Below, in pieces: positions 47,085 through 55,926 of a stretch of DNA of 64,000 nt. Each line of letters begins with the position of its first letter. Position 1 is the first letter of the stretch. Origin of the DNA: Anaerolineales bacterium. GTDB lineage: Bacteria > Chloroflexota > Anaerolineae > Anaerolineales > Villigracilaceae. The translations under genes were made by a program, and so were the position numbers. The stretch covers positions 17,806-81,805 of the forward strand of contig JAHDWB010000010.1 in NCBI GenBank assembly GCA_023382595.1, written 5' to 3'. The notes under the pieces are model-generated. The model did not search any database and was not told the origin of the DNA. It was given only the letters and a program-made list of their open reading frames with translations.

Positions 47085-47777
47085 TTATTCGCTGTTTAAC
47101 AGCGGTTTGGCATAAATGGTCGGCATGATGACGGAGATGTACATCATGGCAGGTTCCTCCGGCGACATGAAGGGGCGCGTCCACGGCAGGTTGAGCGTGC
47201 CCTCATAGCCGTAATGGACTTCGATGATCAGGAAGCCCGTATCCACGGGCTGGCTGCCGTCGGCGGTCATGTATTCCTCGATGCTCGCGTCGGTGTAGCG
47301 TGTCGGCGGGTTGGTCTGGTTGAAAAGTTTGTAATACGCCGCGCCGCTGGTGTCGGCATGCCTGAAGATGGTGCTGATGGTGGCGGGCTCGGTCGATTCG
47401 TCCACCTGCACGCCGATCAGGGATACCAGCACATTATCGCGGTTCGGGTCCATTTCGAGCTGGCGTGCGCCGGGGTCGTTGGAAGGCGCCATCAGTTCGG
47501 CTAGATATTGGGCGGCATCCTGAAAGAAGGCTGGGTTGTCGGAACCGTCCGGGTTGTACGGGTTGATGGTGCTGTACCTGCGGGCGGTGGAGCGCGCTGC
47601 ATCCTGCACCGAGAGGTAGGTGTTCAACATGAAGCCGAATTCCACCATGCCGGTCAGCAACAGGATCAGGATCGGCAGGGAAATCGCAAATTCCACCAGA
47701 CTCTGCGCCCTTGATTTATGGGGCAGAGCGGTGGTCGCTTTGGATGATTGGAATAATTTTTTTAGTGTATCTCTCAT
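47085..47777 (-). CDS. TadE-like pseudopilin
   Basis: 230 aa. Basic head, then AQSLVEFAISLPILILLLTGMVEFGFMLNTYLSVQDAARSTARRYS, the TadE signature. The rest is a soluble domain of unknown fold. Upstream lies a 207-base gap with no recognised gene. Confidence 0.87.
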   Translation of the reverse strand: MRDTLKKLFQSSKATTALPHKSRAQSLVEFAISLPILILLLTGMVEFGFMLNTYLSVQDAARSTARRYSTINPYNPDGSDNPAFFQDAAQYLAELMAPSNDPGARQLEMDPNRDNVLVSLIGVQVDESTEPATISTIFRHADTSGAAYYKLFNQTNPPTRYTDASIEEYMTADGSQPVDTGFLIIEVHYGYEGTLNLPWTRPFMSPEEPAMMYISVIMPTIYAKPLLNSE

Positions 47778-47984
47778 CCTTACGGCTCACTTGTAGTCCG
47801 GATTCTCGACAGGATGTATCCGACATTGGTACTGCTTGGACGGCGATCATTCAGTTGTGGCGAAGGGGGGATTGTTATGAAGAATCGCCTGAATTGCATA
47901 TCAGGAACGATTATATACCATTTCCATCGGTCTGTTTAAGTGTGTGAGCATCCTGCAACACTTACATTTCTGTAAGATTCGGGG

Positions 47985-49253
47985 CTATTTTACCAGGGTT
48001 ACCTCGGGCATTTTGATGCTGTCGAGGTTCTGCTCGTCCTTGTATTTGATGACGATGTTGCTCTGTCCGTTCGACTCGATGCGATAGCCGACGATCTGGC
48101 TGTGGTACGTTGCGCCGTGCACCGAATCCGGTCCGTTGATGCGGATGTAGGCGGACGGGGCGAGGATCATGCCTGTGAACATGGAGTTGGTATTTCCGTT
48201 CAGGTGCATCACCCCGCGGTTTCCCATCGGCATGTAGAGCAGCAATCCGGCATGGTCCCCAGTCATGGGGGCGCTCAGGTCGATCTCGGCGGTGCTGCCG
48301 AACTTTACATCGCCATCCACAATGAAGGTCACGTGGCTGCCTTCCAGGGTGCCGCTGTCGAAAATGAAGTCGCCGCCGATGCAGTACACGCCGCCCTCCA
48401 GGAAGGTCACGCCTTCGGGCGGGAAGATATCCTCCTCCCAGTTGCCGGCGGACATGATGTGCGGGAAGTCTTCATTGATCTCCGCCATTTTTTCACCGCA
48501 CCCGAACTTGGGCAGTTCGTACGGCGGCGGGTACGGCATGAAGGATGTGCCGGTCTGGAAGGGATAGGGGGTGATCAGCTGCGGTTTCTGCACATCCGCG
48601 CCGCCGACGATGGTGATCGGGCTGTTGTCCCTCACGCGGATGCTGCCATTGCCGTACGAAATGAAGGCGCACTGCGGATTGCTGGAGTTGACGAACAACC
48701 CGCCGCCTTCGAAGTTGATGGTGGATTCGCCGTGCACGGAGAATGAGATCTGCTCGTCGCAATCGCTTGCCGGCGCGAGGCTGACGAGGGCGTAGCCGTT
48801 GAACATTTCCCCGACCTCCGCCGGCTTGGAATGCGAGATCACGTTGACGACGCTGGTGATGGTCGGGAAGCCGATGACCGAACCGAAATAGGTCCGCAGG
48901 TGCGAGGTGATGATGACCTCGATGTATTCGGCATTGCCGACGTACGGTCCGCTGAGAGGCGGGGTGTTCAGTTCGACGATGCTGGTCACGCCGTCGTTGG
49001 TGTAGCCGTTCGCGGCGGCAGTGGCGAGCGCCGCCGCGCGCCAGTTCCCGCCCTCGATGCGCGTCAGCGCGGCGGTCAACGCAGCGGCGGATGCGGCGGT
49101 CTCCGCCCGGCGGCTGTCGATGTAGGCATTCCCGCCGTCTATGGCGAGCGCAGCCATGCCGAGCAGCCCGATGACCGAGAAGATGATCAGGATGATGGCT
49201 TGCCCTTTTTCACCGGGCAGGGAGGGAAGTGAATGAGAACGTTTCATTGACAT
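47985..49253 (-). CDS. TadG-like protein, putative Flp pilus assembly
   Basis: 422 aa. Membrane helix KGQAIILIIFSVIGLLGMAALAIDGGNAYIDSRRAETAASAAALTAAL (in pieces) is the TadG/'Flp-pilus TadE/G-like' signature. The C-terminal half is beta-rich with FEGGGLFVNSSN, GGVYCIGGDFIF and MGNRGVMHLNGNTNSMFTGMI, resembling parallel beta-roll surface domains. Its start overlaps the end of the next upstream gene. Confidence 0.85.
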   Translation of the reverse strand: MSMKRSHSLPSLPGEKGQAIILIIFSVIGLLGMAALAIDGGNAYIDSRRAETAASAAALTAALTRIEGGNWRAAALATAAANGYTNDGVTSIVELNTPPLSGPYVGNAEYIEVIITSHLRTYFGSVIGFPTITSVVNVISHSKPAEVGEMFNGYALVSLAPASDCDEQISFSVHGESTINFEGGGLFVNSSNPQCAFISYGNGSIRVRDNSPITIVGGADVQKPQLITPYPFQTGTSFMPYPPPYELPKFGCGEKMAEINEDFPHIMSAGNWEEDIFPPEGVTFLEGGVYCIGGDFIFDSGTLEGSHVTFIVDGDVKFGSTAEIDLSAPMTGDHAGLLLYMPMGNRGVMHLNGNTNSMFTGMILAPSAYIRINGPDSVHGATYHSQIVGYRIESNGQSNIVIKYKDEQNLDSIKMPEVTLVK

Positions 49254-49711
49254 GGCGGTTGCAGGATGACATTGGTGGCGGAGCCGGTCAGCCGGATGGT
49301 GTCTGAGCCGATGACGGTCCCTGTAAATGGCATCAGGATGGGATAATCATAGATCACGCGCACTTCGATGCTGTTGGCGGCTCCGCCCGTGATCCCCTGA
49401 CAGGCGCCGCCGGTCGTGCGGATGTCCACCAGCACGAGTTCGGTGTCCCGCAGTTCCACGGGTGAGGAAAAGATGCCGATCTCCTCCTCGCGCGGCAGGA
49501 TGTTGCGGGCGCGGTTCTCGATCTCCGCTTCATTTGCCGGGTTGAACGAGGCATACAGCGCGCCTTCCTGCGCCGCATCCCGCAGGATGGCGTAGGAAAA
49601 AAGCGCCATGCCGAAATCCACCGAGCCGAGCAATATCAAAAGGATGATCGGCAGACTGATCGCCAACTCGACCAGGCTTTGCCCCTTCTCTTTTTTGTTC
49701 AACGCGTTCAT
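49244..49711 (-). CDS. TadE-like pseudopilin
   Basis: 155 aa from ATG 49711, whose ATGA overlaps the stop of the upstream gene; an in-frame start at 49741 would overlap more. KGQSLVELAISLPIILLILLGSVDFGMALFSYAIL is the TadE helix. The soluble part contains two cysteine-bearing loops (GGACQG, LQPPCQ). Confidence 0.87.
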   Translation of the reverse strand: MNALNKKEKGQSLVELAISLPIILLILLGSVDFGMALFSYAILRDAAQEGALYASFNPANEAEIENRARNILPREEEIGIFSSPVELRDTELVLVDIRTTGGACQGITGGAANSIEVRVIYDYPILMPFTGTVIGSDTIRLTGSATNVILQPPCQ

Positions 49712-50865
49712 TTTCTCGAGTCGATGGGATAGTTGATACACCCGGGTGTGCCGATCGTGATGATGATGCGCTCGGTGCCGTCTTCGATGTTGTAGTTCTG
49801 ATGGAAGCGGAACTCGATGGTCGATTCGCCCTGCGGGATCGTCGGGTAATAGCCGGGGATGAATGCCGAGGGCGCGTGGATGTCGCCCTGCCAGGCTTGA
49901 TTGGCGAACAGGATCTGACTCAATCTCAGGGACGGGTCGCTTCCGCGATGACCTGTATCATGGTTCCACTCCACGTACAACTGCGCCACCGTCAGCGTGT
50001 GACCGGTATTGTTGAACACGCCCATGCGCATGAAATTGTCCCGTACGATCAACGGACCGTGAAAGACGCCCGTCTCGCCTGAACAGCTGATAAAGGTCGG
50101 GGTAATGGACGGTGTGAAACTCGGCAGCGGTGTTCTGGACGGCGTGAAGGTGAAGGTGGGCGGCGGGAGGTCCGTCCGTGTGGGGAATACGCCCGGTGTG
50201 CCGCCGGGCAGGGTCGGCAGGATGACGCGCGTGGATGTTGCGGTTGGCGGCGGCGTATCCGTGGCGTTGGGGTCGGTGGGGACCAGCGAGGGCGTGGGAG
50301 ATTCGGGATAGAACTCCATCGGCAGCGCCGAACCGAAAATGGGCACGGAGATCAGGAAGGTGCGCGCGCTTGCCGAGACGATGGTCAGCGGTTCGATGGG
50401 CAGGATCGGAATGATCGGTTCATAGGTCGTGCTGACCTGTACGATGATGCGGTCGCCGTTGCGGATCAGGTTGTCGTCGATCGGGCAACTATCCGCCTGC
50501 GGGCTCGGATCGAGTTCATCGTTGATGGGAATTTGCTCCCCGTTGGATGTCAAGCCGCGGTCGTAGGTGATGTTGATGTCGTCGAAATCGGTCAGAATGG
50601 CGGAACGATTGGCGACCTCGCGGATGCCTTCACAATCCTGGAAGTAGGAGAGCGCCCCGACCTCGCCGGAGCCTGCGCCGTAGCGCGCCGCCTGGCGGGA
50701 TGCGTTCGCGGTGGATGCAAAGATGAACACCAGGCGCGAGAATTCGATCACACCATACAGCAGGATGACCAGCACCGGCAGGGCGAGCATGAACTCGACC
50801 ATTGCCTGACCGCGTCGTTCGAGGGGTTTTCCGGGTAAAAGTTTCATAGGGTTTTCCATGCTCAT
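49708..50865 (-). CDS. TadE-like pseudopilin with Pro/Thr linker
   Basis: 385 aa. ATG 50865 overlaps the prepilin peptidase stop (ATGA); a later in-frame ATG at 50847 is possible. TadE helix GQAMVEFMLALPVLVILLYGVIEFSRLVF, soluble domain to about residue 190, Pro/Thr linker (TPSLVPTDPNATDTPPPTATS and following), then a beta-sandwich-like C-terminal domain (FHGPLIVRDNFMRMGVFNNTGHTL). The layout matches the protein at 43930. Confidence 0.86.
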   Translation of the reverse strand: MSMENPMKLLPGKPLERRGQAMVEFMLALPVLVILLYGVIEFSRLVFIFASTANASRQAARYGAGSGEVGALSYFQDCEGIREVANRSAILTDFDDINITYDRGLTSNGEQIPINDELDPSPQADSCPIDDNLIRNGDRIIVQVSTTYEPIIPILPIEPLTIVSASARTFLISVPIFGSALPMEFYPESPTPSLVPTDPNATDTPPPTATSTRVILPTLPGGTPGVFPTRTDLPPPTFTFTPSRTPLPSFTPSITPTFISCSGETGVFHGPLIVRDNFMRMGVFNNTGHTLTVAQLYVEWNHDTGHRGSDPSLRLSQILFANQAWQGDIHAPSAFIPGYYPTIPQGESTIEFRFHQNYNIEDGTERIIITIGTPGCINYPIDSRK

Positions 50866-51650
50866 CCGGGGACGAGCATCTCCAGAAAGCGCGGGAAGTA
50901 AACGATCAGAAATGCGCCGGCGATGAAGTACGGTCCGTAGGGGATGAACATCATGAGCGCATTCTTCTCATACTTGCGGGAGACGAACAGCCAAACGATG
51001 AAGAGCAGGCTGACGAACCCGCCGAGCAGGATGCTGAACAGGATGCAAAACCAGATCAGGGGCCAGCCGACCAAAAAACCCAATATCGTCACGAGGATGA
51101 CATCGCCGGCGCCGAGCGCCTCCTCGTCGTCCGCTTCCTGTCCCATGGCGCGCATGCGCCGGGCGCGGATGCGGGAGAACAGCGTGCCCATGTAATAGAA
51201 CACAAGCATGATGAGCAGCCCGCCGAGTCCGCCCAGCAGGGTGGGGAGCAGCCCGTTGGAGAACAGACCAAGCGTCAGCGCGAGCAGCGAACCGGCGATG
51301 CTGGTCGGATGCAGGATCAGGCGGTGCTCCATATCCACCGCCACGATGACGCCGAAATAGACCAGCAGGAGCATCCCCGGCAGGTACCCGATCTTCGGCG
51401 GCGGCTGGAGCCATGTGTACATGCTGACCGCCAGAACCAGGACCTGCGTGATCCATACGCGGGCTTTGCGCGCGTGTCCGTTCGGGCAGGCTTGAAAGAG
51501 GAGGTATTCCTTCAACGCGATGGGGGTTCCGCACTGGAGGCAGGCGGGCGGGCTGAGACGCCGCGTGACCGGAAGGACATCGGCAAGATAGTTCACCAGC
51601 CATCCGGCGATCCAGCCGAGCACCGCAGGGACGATCAATACTGCTGTCAT
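50862..51650 (-). CDS. Type IV prepilin peptidase (A24 family)
   Basis: 262 aa integral membrane aspartyl protease. The two catalytic aspartates are D106 (VAVDMEHRLI) and D183 in the GAGD motif (ALGAGDVILV). CLQC near residue 37 is the first half of the zinc site; a second CxxC is replaced by FQACPNGH. About seven transmembrane segments. It would process the type IV-like signals of pilins or of the pseudopilins downstream. First gene of the cluster; its promoter and start are two bases apart, so the mRNA is probably leaderless. Confidence 0.9.
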   Translation of the reverse strand: MTAVLIVPAVLGWIAGWLVNYLADVLPVTRRLSPPACLQCGTPIALKEYLLFQACPNGHARKARVWITQVLVLAVSMYTWLQPPPKIGYLPGMLLLVYFGVIVAVDMEHRLILHPTSIAGSLLALTLGLFSNGLLPTLLGGLGGLLIMLVFYYMGTLFSRIRARRMRAMGQEADDEEALGAGDVILVTILGFLVGWPLIWFCILFSILLGGFVSLLFIVWLFVSRKYEKNALMMFIPYGPYFIAGAFLIVYFPRFLEMLVPG

Positions 51651-51658
51651 GTTTAATT

Positions 51659-51687
51659 ATTATAATTCCAATTGAGAGGTCAGGCAA
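51659..51687 (-). promoter_or_regulatory. Promoter of the pseudopilin cluster
   Basis: Minus strand TTGCCT (51687-51682), 17-base spacer, TATAAT (51664-51659). The expected start of transcription is about two bases before the ATG at 51650. Confidence 0.7.
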
Positions 51688-51721
51688 AACCGCTTTTCTA
51701 TGTAAGTCAATTGCAATGTTC

Positions 51722-51750
51722 TTGGCGGAATTTTGAAACTGCCTTACAAT
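51722..51750 (+). promoter_or_regulatory. Candidate promoter of murA
   Basis: TTGGCG (51722-51727), 17-base spacer, TACAAT (51745-51750), about 110 bases upstream of murA. Confidence 0.5.
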
Positions 51751-51860
51751 CCTGCAAGGAAGTTTCCAATGCCTGAGGGGATGCCGCATGGATGATACGA
51801 TTCGGCGGCGGGAGGGACGATCATCCCAAACCATGGAAATGACTTAAGGAGATTCGGAAC

Positions 51861-53141
51861 ATGGAAGAATTCGTGATAGAAGGCGGGGTTCCACTGCGCG
51901 GGGAGGTGACACCATCTGGAAACAAGAACGCGGCGCTGCCCCTGCTGGCGGCGTGTTTGTTGACCGAGGAGCCGGTCGTGCTCCATAATATCCCGCAGAT
52001 CCGCGACGTGCTGGCGATGCGGAAATTGATCGAAAGCCTCGGGGCTGTGGTGGAGGAACTGGATGCAAACTCGTGGCGGATCACCACCCGCGAATTGACC
52101 GCTTCGCACCTCGACCCGGACCTGTGCCGCCGCATCCGGGCTTCGATCCTCATCGCAGGACCCGTGCTCGCGCGCGCCGGAGGGATGCTTTTGCCGCCTC
52201 CCGGCGGGGATGTCATCGGCAGGCGCAGGCTGGACACGCATATTCTGGCGCTGCGTGCCTTGGGCGCTGATATTTCGTATAACCGTGTGTTCGACATCCA
52301 TTCGAAGGGACTGCGCGGCGCGGACATGCTGCTGGACGAAGCCAGCGTGACCGCCACCGAGAATGCGGTCATGGCGGCGGTGCTTGCGAAAGGGGAAACA
52401 CGCATCCGTAATGCGGCATCCGAGCCGCATGTTCAGGAACTGTGCCATTTCCTTAACTCGCTCGGCGCACAGATCGAGGGGATTGGCTCGAACACTTTGC
52501 GCATAGCCGGTGTGGATCGGCTGCATGGCGGCGAATTTACGATCGGTCCCGACCTGTTGGAAGTGGTCAGCTACATCGGCGCGGCGGTCGTCACGCGCGG
52601 GTCGATCCGCATCCGCAATGCAGGGGTCGAGCACCTTGAGATGGTCTCGCAGGTCTTTCACCGCCTCGGGGTGCACTGGCAGACGGAAGGCGGCGATATC
52701 ATCGTCCCTTCGGAGCAGTCGCTGCAGATCATCTCCGACCTGGATGGGGCGGTGCCGGAGATCAAAACGAACGTCTGGCCCGCCTTCCCAACCGACCTGA
52801 CCAGCATCGCCATTACGGTCGCCACGCAGGCTTCCGGCTCCGTTCTCTTCCACGATTGGATGTTCTCCGGCAGGATGTACTTTACCGACAAACTCGTGGG
52901 CATGGGGGCGCGAATCATCCTGTGTGACCCCTACCGCGTTCTCATTCAGGGACCGACGCAGTTGTACAGCGAGAAGCTGGAGAGTCCCGACATCCGCGCC
53001 GGGATGGCATTGCTGCTTGCCGCGCTCGCAGCGGAGGGAACGTCAACGATCCGCAATATCGTACAGATCGAAAGGGGATATGAAAAAGTGGATGAGAAAT
53101 TACGGAAGTTGGGCGCAAAGATCAGCCGCGAATCGGAATAG
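51861..53141 (+). CDS. murA: UDP-N-acetylglucosamine 1-carboxyvinyltransferase MurA with Asp in place of the catalytic Cys
   Basis: 426 aa EPSP-synthase fold. K22/N23 (SGNKNAALPLL), RRIRASILIAGPVLARAGG and DTHILALRALGADI are typical of MurA. In most MurA the loop reads PGGCxIG and the cysteine is the target of fosfomycin; here it is PGGDVIG with D117. The same Cys-to-Asp change is known to make the mycobacterial and chlamydial enzymes insensitive to fosfomycin while keeping activity. MurA starts peptidoglycan synthesis. AAGGAG precedes the ATG. Confidence 0.97.
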   Translation: MEEFVIEGGVPLRGEVTPSGNKNAALPLLAACLLTEEPVVLHNIPQIRDVLAMRKLIESLGAVVEELDANSWRITTRELTASHLDPDLCRRIRASILIAGPVLARAGGMLLPPPGGDVIGRRRLDTHILALRALGADISYNRVFDIHSKGLRGADMLLDEASVTATENAVMAAVLAKGETRIRNAASEPHVQELCHFLNSLGAQIEGIGSNTLRIAGVDRLHGGEFTIGPDLLEVVSYIGAAVVTRGSIRIRNAGVEHLEMVSQVFHRLGVHWQTEGGDIIVPSEQSLQIISDLDGAVPEIKTNVWPAFPTDLTSIAITVATQASGSVLFHDWMFSGRMYFTDKLVGMGARIILCDPYRVLIQGPTQLYSEKLESPDIRAGMALLLAALAAEGTSTIRNIVQIERGYEKVDEKLRKLGAKISRESE

Positions 53142-53152
53142 GTTCATCCATC

Positions 53153-53183
53153 AAAAAAGCCGCGCACATTGCGCGGCTTTTTT
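53153..53183. terminator. Bidirectional terminator after murA
   Basis: 14-bp stem AAAAAAGCCGCGCA / TGCGCGGCTTTTTT with a 3-base loop; T-runs on both strands, between converging genes. Confidence 0.9.
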
Positions 53184-53203
53184 AGTTTTAATGTCGAACG
53201 CTC

Positions 53204-53809
53204 TTATGCGCCGACCATTCTGCAGGTTTCCCTTTGAATGACCAGGCGCTGCAGGTCGAAATCGGAAACACGGATGGTGAACGAGCAGGACGCCGTGCTG
53301 GTGCCGTCGCTGGTGGTGATCCAGGCGTATGCCCACCAATCGCCGCGCGGAAGGTTGATGATCGATTTTGCGCCCTTGCTGTATTGATAGGAGAGGGCGC
53401 CGCATTGCCCGAATTGATTCGTGGACAGGTTCAAGGATAGGATGACGCTGCCGCCGGTCTCATTCTCGACGCGGACCCGGGAGGTCGGTCCGGCTTCGCC
53501 CATGTTGAGCGGACCAGCGCACGTTCCACCGCCCGAACTGGCAGCCTGTGTTGCTGTGGGGATGATCAATTCCTGCGTCGGCAGGGGGATCGGTGTTTCC
53601 GTGGGGAACGGTGTCGGGCTGGGGGTTTCCGTGGGCGGGATGGGGGTATTGGTCGGGATGGCTTCCTGGGTCATTGCCACCATCGTCCATGCCGAGGAGA
53701 CGGCTGTGCCTTGAACGTCCTCGGGAGACATGGTGGGTTCCGCCTGTCCGCCGCATGCAGCCAGCAGGATGGCGAGTATTGCAAAGATTGGTAATATCCT
53801 TCTTAACAT
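53204..53809 (-). CDS. Lipoprotein of unknown function with Pro/Thr linker
   Basis: 201 aa from ATG 53809 (GGAG six bases upstream). Lipobox LLAAC at residues 15-19; a linker of TPxPTET type (about 50-90); then a compact domain with four cysteines (GGGTCAGPLN, FGQCGALSYQYS, STASCSFTI, ETCRMVGA) and WWAYAWITT. No family recognised. It resembles the next lipoprotein in layout (lipobox, TP linker, beta domain binding or sensing at the surface), suggesting ancient duplication. Confidence 0.78.
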   Translation of the reverse strand: MLRRILPIFAILAILLAACGGQAEPTMSPEDVQGTAVSSAWTMVAMTQEAIPTNTPIPPTETPSPTPFPTETPIPLPTQELIIPTATQAASSGGGTCAGPLNMGEAGPTSRVRVENETGGSVILSLNLSTNQFGQCGALSYQYSKGAKSIINLPRGDWWAYAWITTSDGTSTASCSFTIRVSDFDLQRLVIQRETCRMVGA

Positions 53810-53839
53810 GTTGATCTCCGTAATTCTATATATCAAGGG

Positions 53840-54541
53840 TTATTGGTTCTCGTCTATGATCGTGATCTTGTCCTTGAAAAGGTTGATGGTCAATTCGCCG
53901 TCTTTTTTCAAGGAAAAACTCCCGCTAAACTGCCTGCCGCCGATCCACGCCACATAGGTGTATGTTCCAGCCGGCGCTTTGGAAGAAACCGATTGCTTCA
54001 CCGGGTACTCCAAATATGTGACATATCCTTCAGGGGTCACACAGCGCAGGGAGATGTACGCATCCGCTTTCGCCTGGTTGACAAGCGTTACCTTGCCGTA
54101 CGGCACGCTGGGAGGCAGGGTGCCGTGGAACAACGGACGGGGTGTGCTGGTCGGCGTGCGCGGGTCGATGACGATGCCCGGCGTTCCCGTAAAGGGCAGT
54201 GTGCCGACGATGACCGCCGTGCCCGGCGTGGAGCCGTCCGTGAACGGCGTGCCGGTCCCCAGGGTTGCGGTCAGCGTTAACAGAATGGGATTGGGAGTTT
54301 CTGTGGGGGTCTCGGGGATGGTTGTCTGTGTGGGAGTGAGAATAACGGGAGTTTCGCTCGGCAGGATGACCGTCTCGGTCGGGAGCGCCTGCAAGGTTTG
54401 CCCGGCAAGCACCGCCGCAGTGACCTCCAACTCCGCCTGTGAGGCCGGCGTTGGTGTCGCCTCCTGCGCCTGCGGGAAAACCGGCAGACACGCGCCCAAC
54501 AACAGGCTGGGCAAAACGAACAGAAAAAGCGTTTTTTTCAT
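53840..54541 (-). CDS. Lipoprotein of unknown function with Pro/Thr linker
   Basis: 233 aa from ATG 54541. Lipobox LLGAC (MKKTLFLFVLPSLLLGACLP), a long linker rich in TPTE/TPxx (about 25-150), then a beta domain (VTLVNQAKADAYISLRCVTPEGYVTY, TYTYVAWIGGRQFSGSF in pieces) to the end. No catalytic motif. Same strand and spacing (30 bases) as the lipoprotein at 53204-53809; both may be expressed together. Confidence 0.78.
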   Translation of the reverse strand: MKKTLFLFVLPSLLLGACLPVFPQAQEATPTPASQAELEVTAAVLAGQTLQALPTETVILPSETPVILTPTQTTIPETPTETPNPILLTLTATLGTGTPFTDGSTPGTAVIVGTLPFTGTPGIVIDPRTPTSTPRPLFHGTLPPSVPYGKVTLVNQAKADAYISLRCVTPEGYVTYLEYPVKQSVSSKAPAGTYTYVAWIGGRQFSGSFSLKKDGELTINLFKDKITIIDENQ

Positions 54542-54569
54542 GCTGCCACACTCTCCCGTCCCGGATGAT

Positions 54570-54917
54570 TTAGTTCTGCTGCCCAACCACTTCCATGAAC
54601 TGGCTGACCACTTCGCGCAGCATGCGTTCGGGCAGCGCGCCGACCTGCCGGTGCACCACCTTGCCGCCCGCAACGAAGAGCAGGGTCGGGATGCCCTGAA
54701 TGCCGAACTTCTGCATCCATTCCGCATGGTCGTCGGTGTTGATCTTTGCCACGATCAGTTTGCCTTTCATTTCGCCGGCGAGCTTGTCGAGCACGGGGGC
54801 GATCATTTTGCACGGGTTGCACCACGGCGCCCAAAAATCCACGATGACAGGCAGTGATGACTGCATGACAACTTTTTCGAACGACTCGTCGGTGATGTGA
54901 ATGGGTTCTGCTGACAT
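54570..54917 (-). CDS. trxA: Thioredoxin with a CNPC active site
   Basis: 115 aa. Thioredoxin fold with VIVDFWAPWCNPCKMIAPVLD; the active site is C33-N-P-C36 in place of the usual CGPC. The cis-proline loop IQGIPTLLFVAGG is present. No signal peptide, so cytoplasmic. The Gly-to-Asn change would alter redox potential or partners. Single gene, divergent from ftsY. Confidence 0.93.
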   Translation of the reverse strand: MSAEPIHITDESFEKVVMQSSLPVIVDFWAPWCNPCKMIAPVLDKLAGEMKGKLIVAKINTDDHAEWMQKFGIQGIPTLLFVAGGKVVHRQVGALPERMLREVVSQFMEVVGQQN

Positions 54918-54995
54918 AGTTTTTCCTTTTTCTTCTTTGAAAACCTTTCTCGAAACGCTTTAATTAGCCGATGGAGTATAACATAAATTCCCTGA

Positions 54996-55001
54996 TATAA
55001 T
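54996..55001 (+). promoter_or_regulatory. -10 box upstream of ftsY
   Basis: TATAAT at 54996-55001, eight bases before the ATG at 55010; no convincing -35 and no ribosome binding site between. Suggests a leaderless ftsY transcript. Confidence 0.45.
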
Positions 55002-55009
55002 CGCCGCCC

Positions 55010-55918
55010 ATGAGCATTTTTTCACGCTGGAAAGACGGACTTTCACGCACAAGCAAAGCCGCATTCGGGCAGATCGCCTCCATCCTCGGGACATCGGAGA
55101 TCACCGACGAGACTTGGGACGACCTCGAAGCGCTTCTCATTCAGGCAGATTTGGGGCTCGAGACCACTGCTTCTGTTCTGGATTCCCTCAAGCGCATCAC
55201 GCGCGCCGAAGGGCTGATCCGCGCCAATGAACTTGCCTCCGCGCTGAAGGCGGAACTGCGCTCGCGCCTCATCACGCCGCCTGCCATCGCCTTTGACCAC
55301 AAGCCGACGGTGCTGCTGGTGGTGGGAGTCAACGGCTCGGGCAAGACCACCACCATCGCAAAACTTGCGTCGCGTTTTCACGGCGAAGGGAAAAAGATCC
55401 TGCTCGGCGCGGCGGATACCTTCCGTGCCGCAGCGGTGGACCAGCTTCAGGTGTGGGGTGACAGGCTCAAGGTCGAGGTGGTGGCGGGTGCCCCGGAGTC
55501 CGATCCGGGCGCGGTGGCGTTCAATGCCATTCAGGCGGGAGCCGCCCGCGGCGTGGACATCGTCATGATCGACACCGCCGGACGCCTGCACACGCGTTTC
55601 AACTTAATGGAAGAGTTGAAGAAGGTCAACCGTGTGGCGGGCAAGGCGCTGCCCGGCGCGCCGCATGCCGTCTGGCTGGTGCTGGACGCGACCACGGGGC
55701 AGAACGCCCTGCAGCAGGCGCGTTCCTTTAAGGATGCGGTGAACGTGACGGGCGTGATATTATCGAAGTTGGATTCGTCGGCGCGCGGCGGCATGGCGTT
55801 TGCCATCCAGCGCGAACTGGGTCTGCCGATCTTGTTTGCGGGGCTGGGCGAAAAGCCCGAAGACCTGGCGCCCTTTGACCCGGATGCCTTTGTGGATGGA
55901 ATTCTTTCGAATACATAG
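55010..55918 (+). CDS. ftsY: Signal recognition particle receptor FtsY
   Basis: 302 aa, NG domains only with a short N-terminal stretch, without the acidic A domain of E. coli. G motifs: GVNGSGKTTT (106-115), DTFRAAA, DTAGRLH, TKLDSSARGG-like SKLDSSARGG. It docks SRP-bound ribosomes at the membrane. Its stop lies nine bases before prfB, so the two are probably one transcript. Confidence 0.97.
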   Translation: MSIFSRWKDGLSRTSKAAFGQIASILGTSEITDETWDDLEALLIQADLGLETTASVLDSLKRITRAEGLIRANELASALKAELRSRLITPPAIAFDHKPTVLLVVGVNGSGKTTTIAKLASRFHGEGKKILLGAADTFRAAAVDQLQVWGDRLKVEVVAGAPESDPGAVAFNAIQAGAARGVDIVMIDTAGRLHTRFNLMEELKKVNRVAGKALPGAPHAVWLVLDATTGQNALQQARSFKDAVNVTGVILSKLDSSARGGMAFAIQRELGLPILFAGLGEKPEDLAPFDPDAFVDGILSNT

Positions 55919-55926
55919 GAGACATC

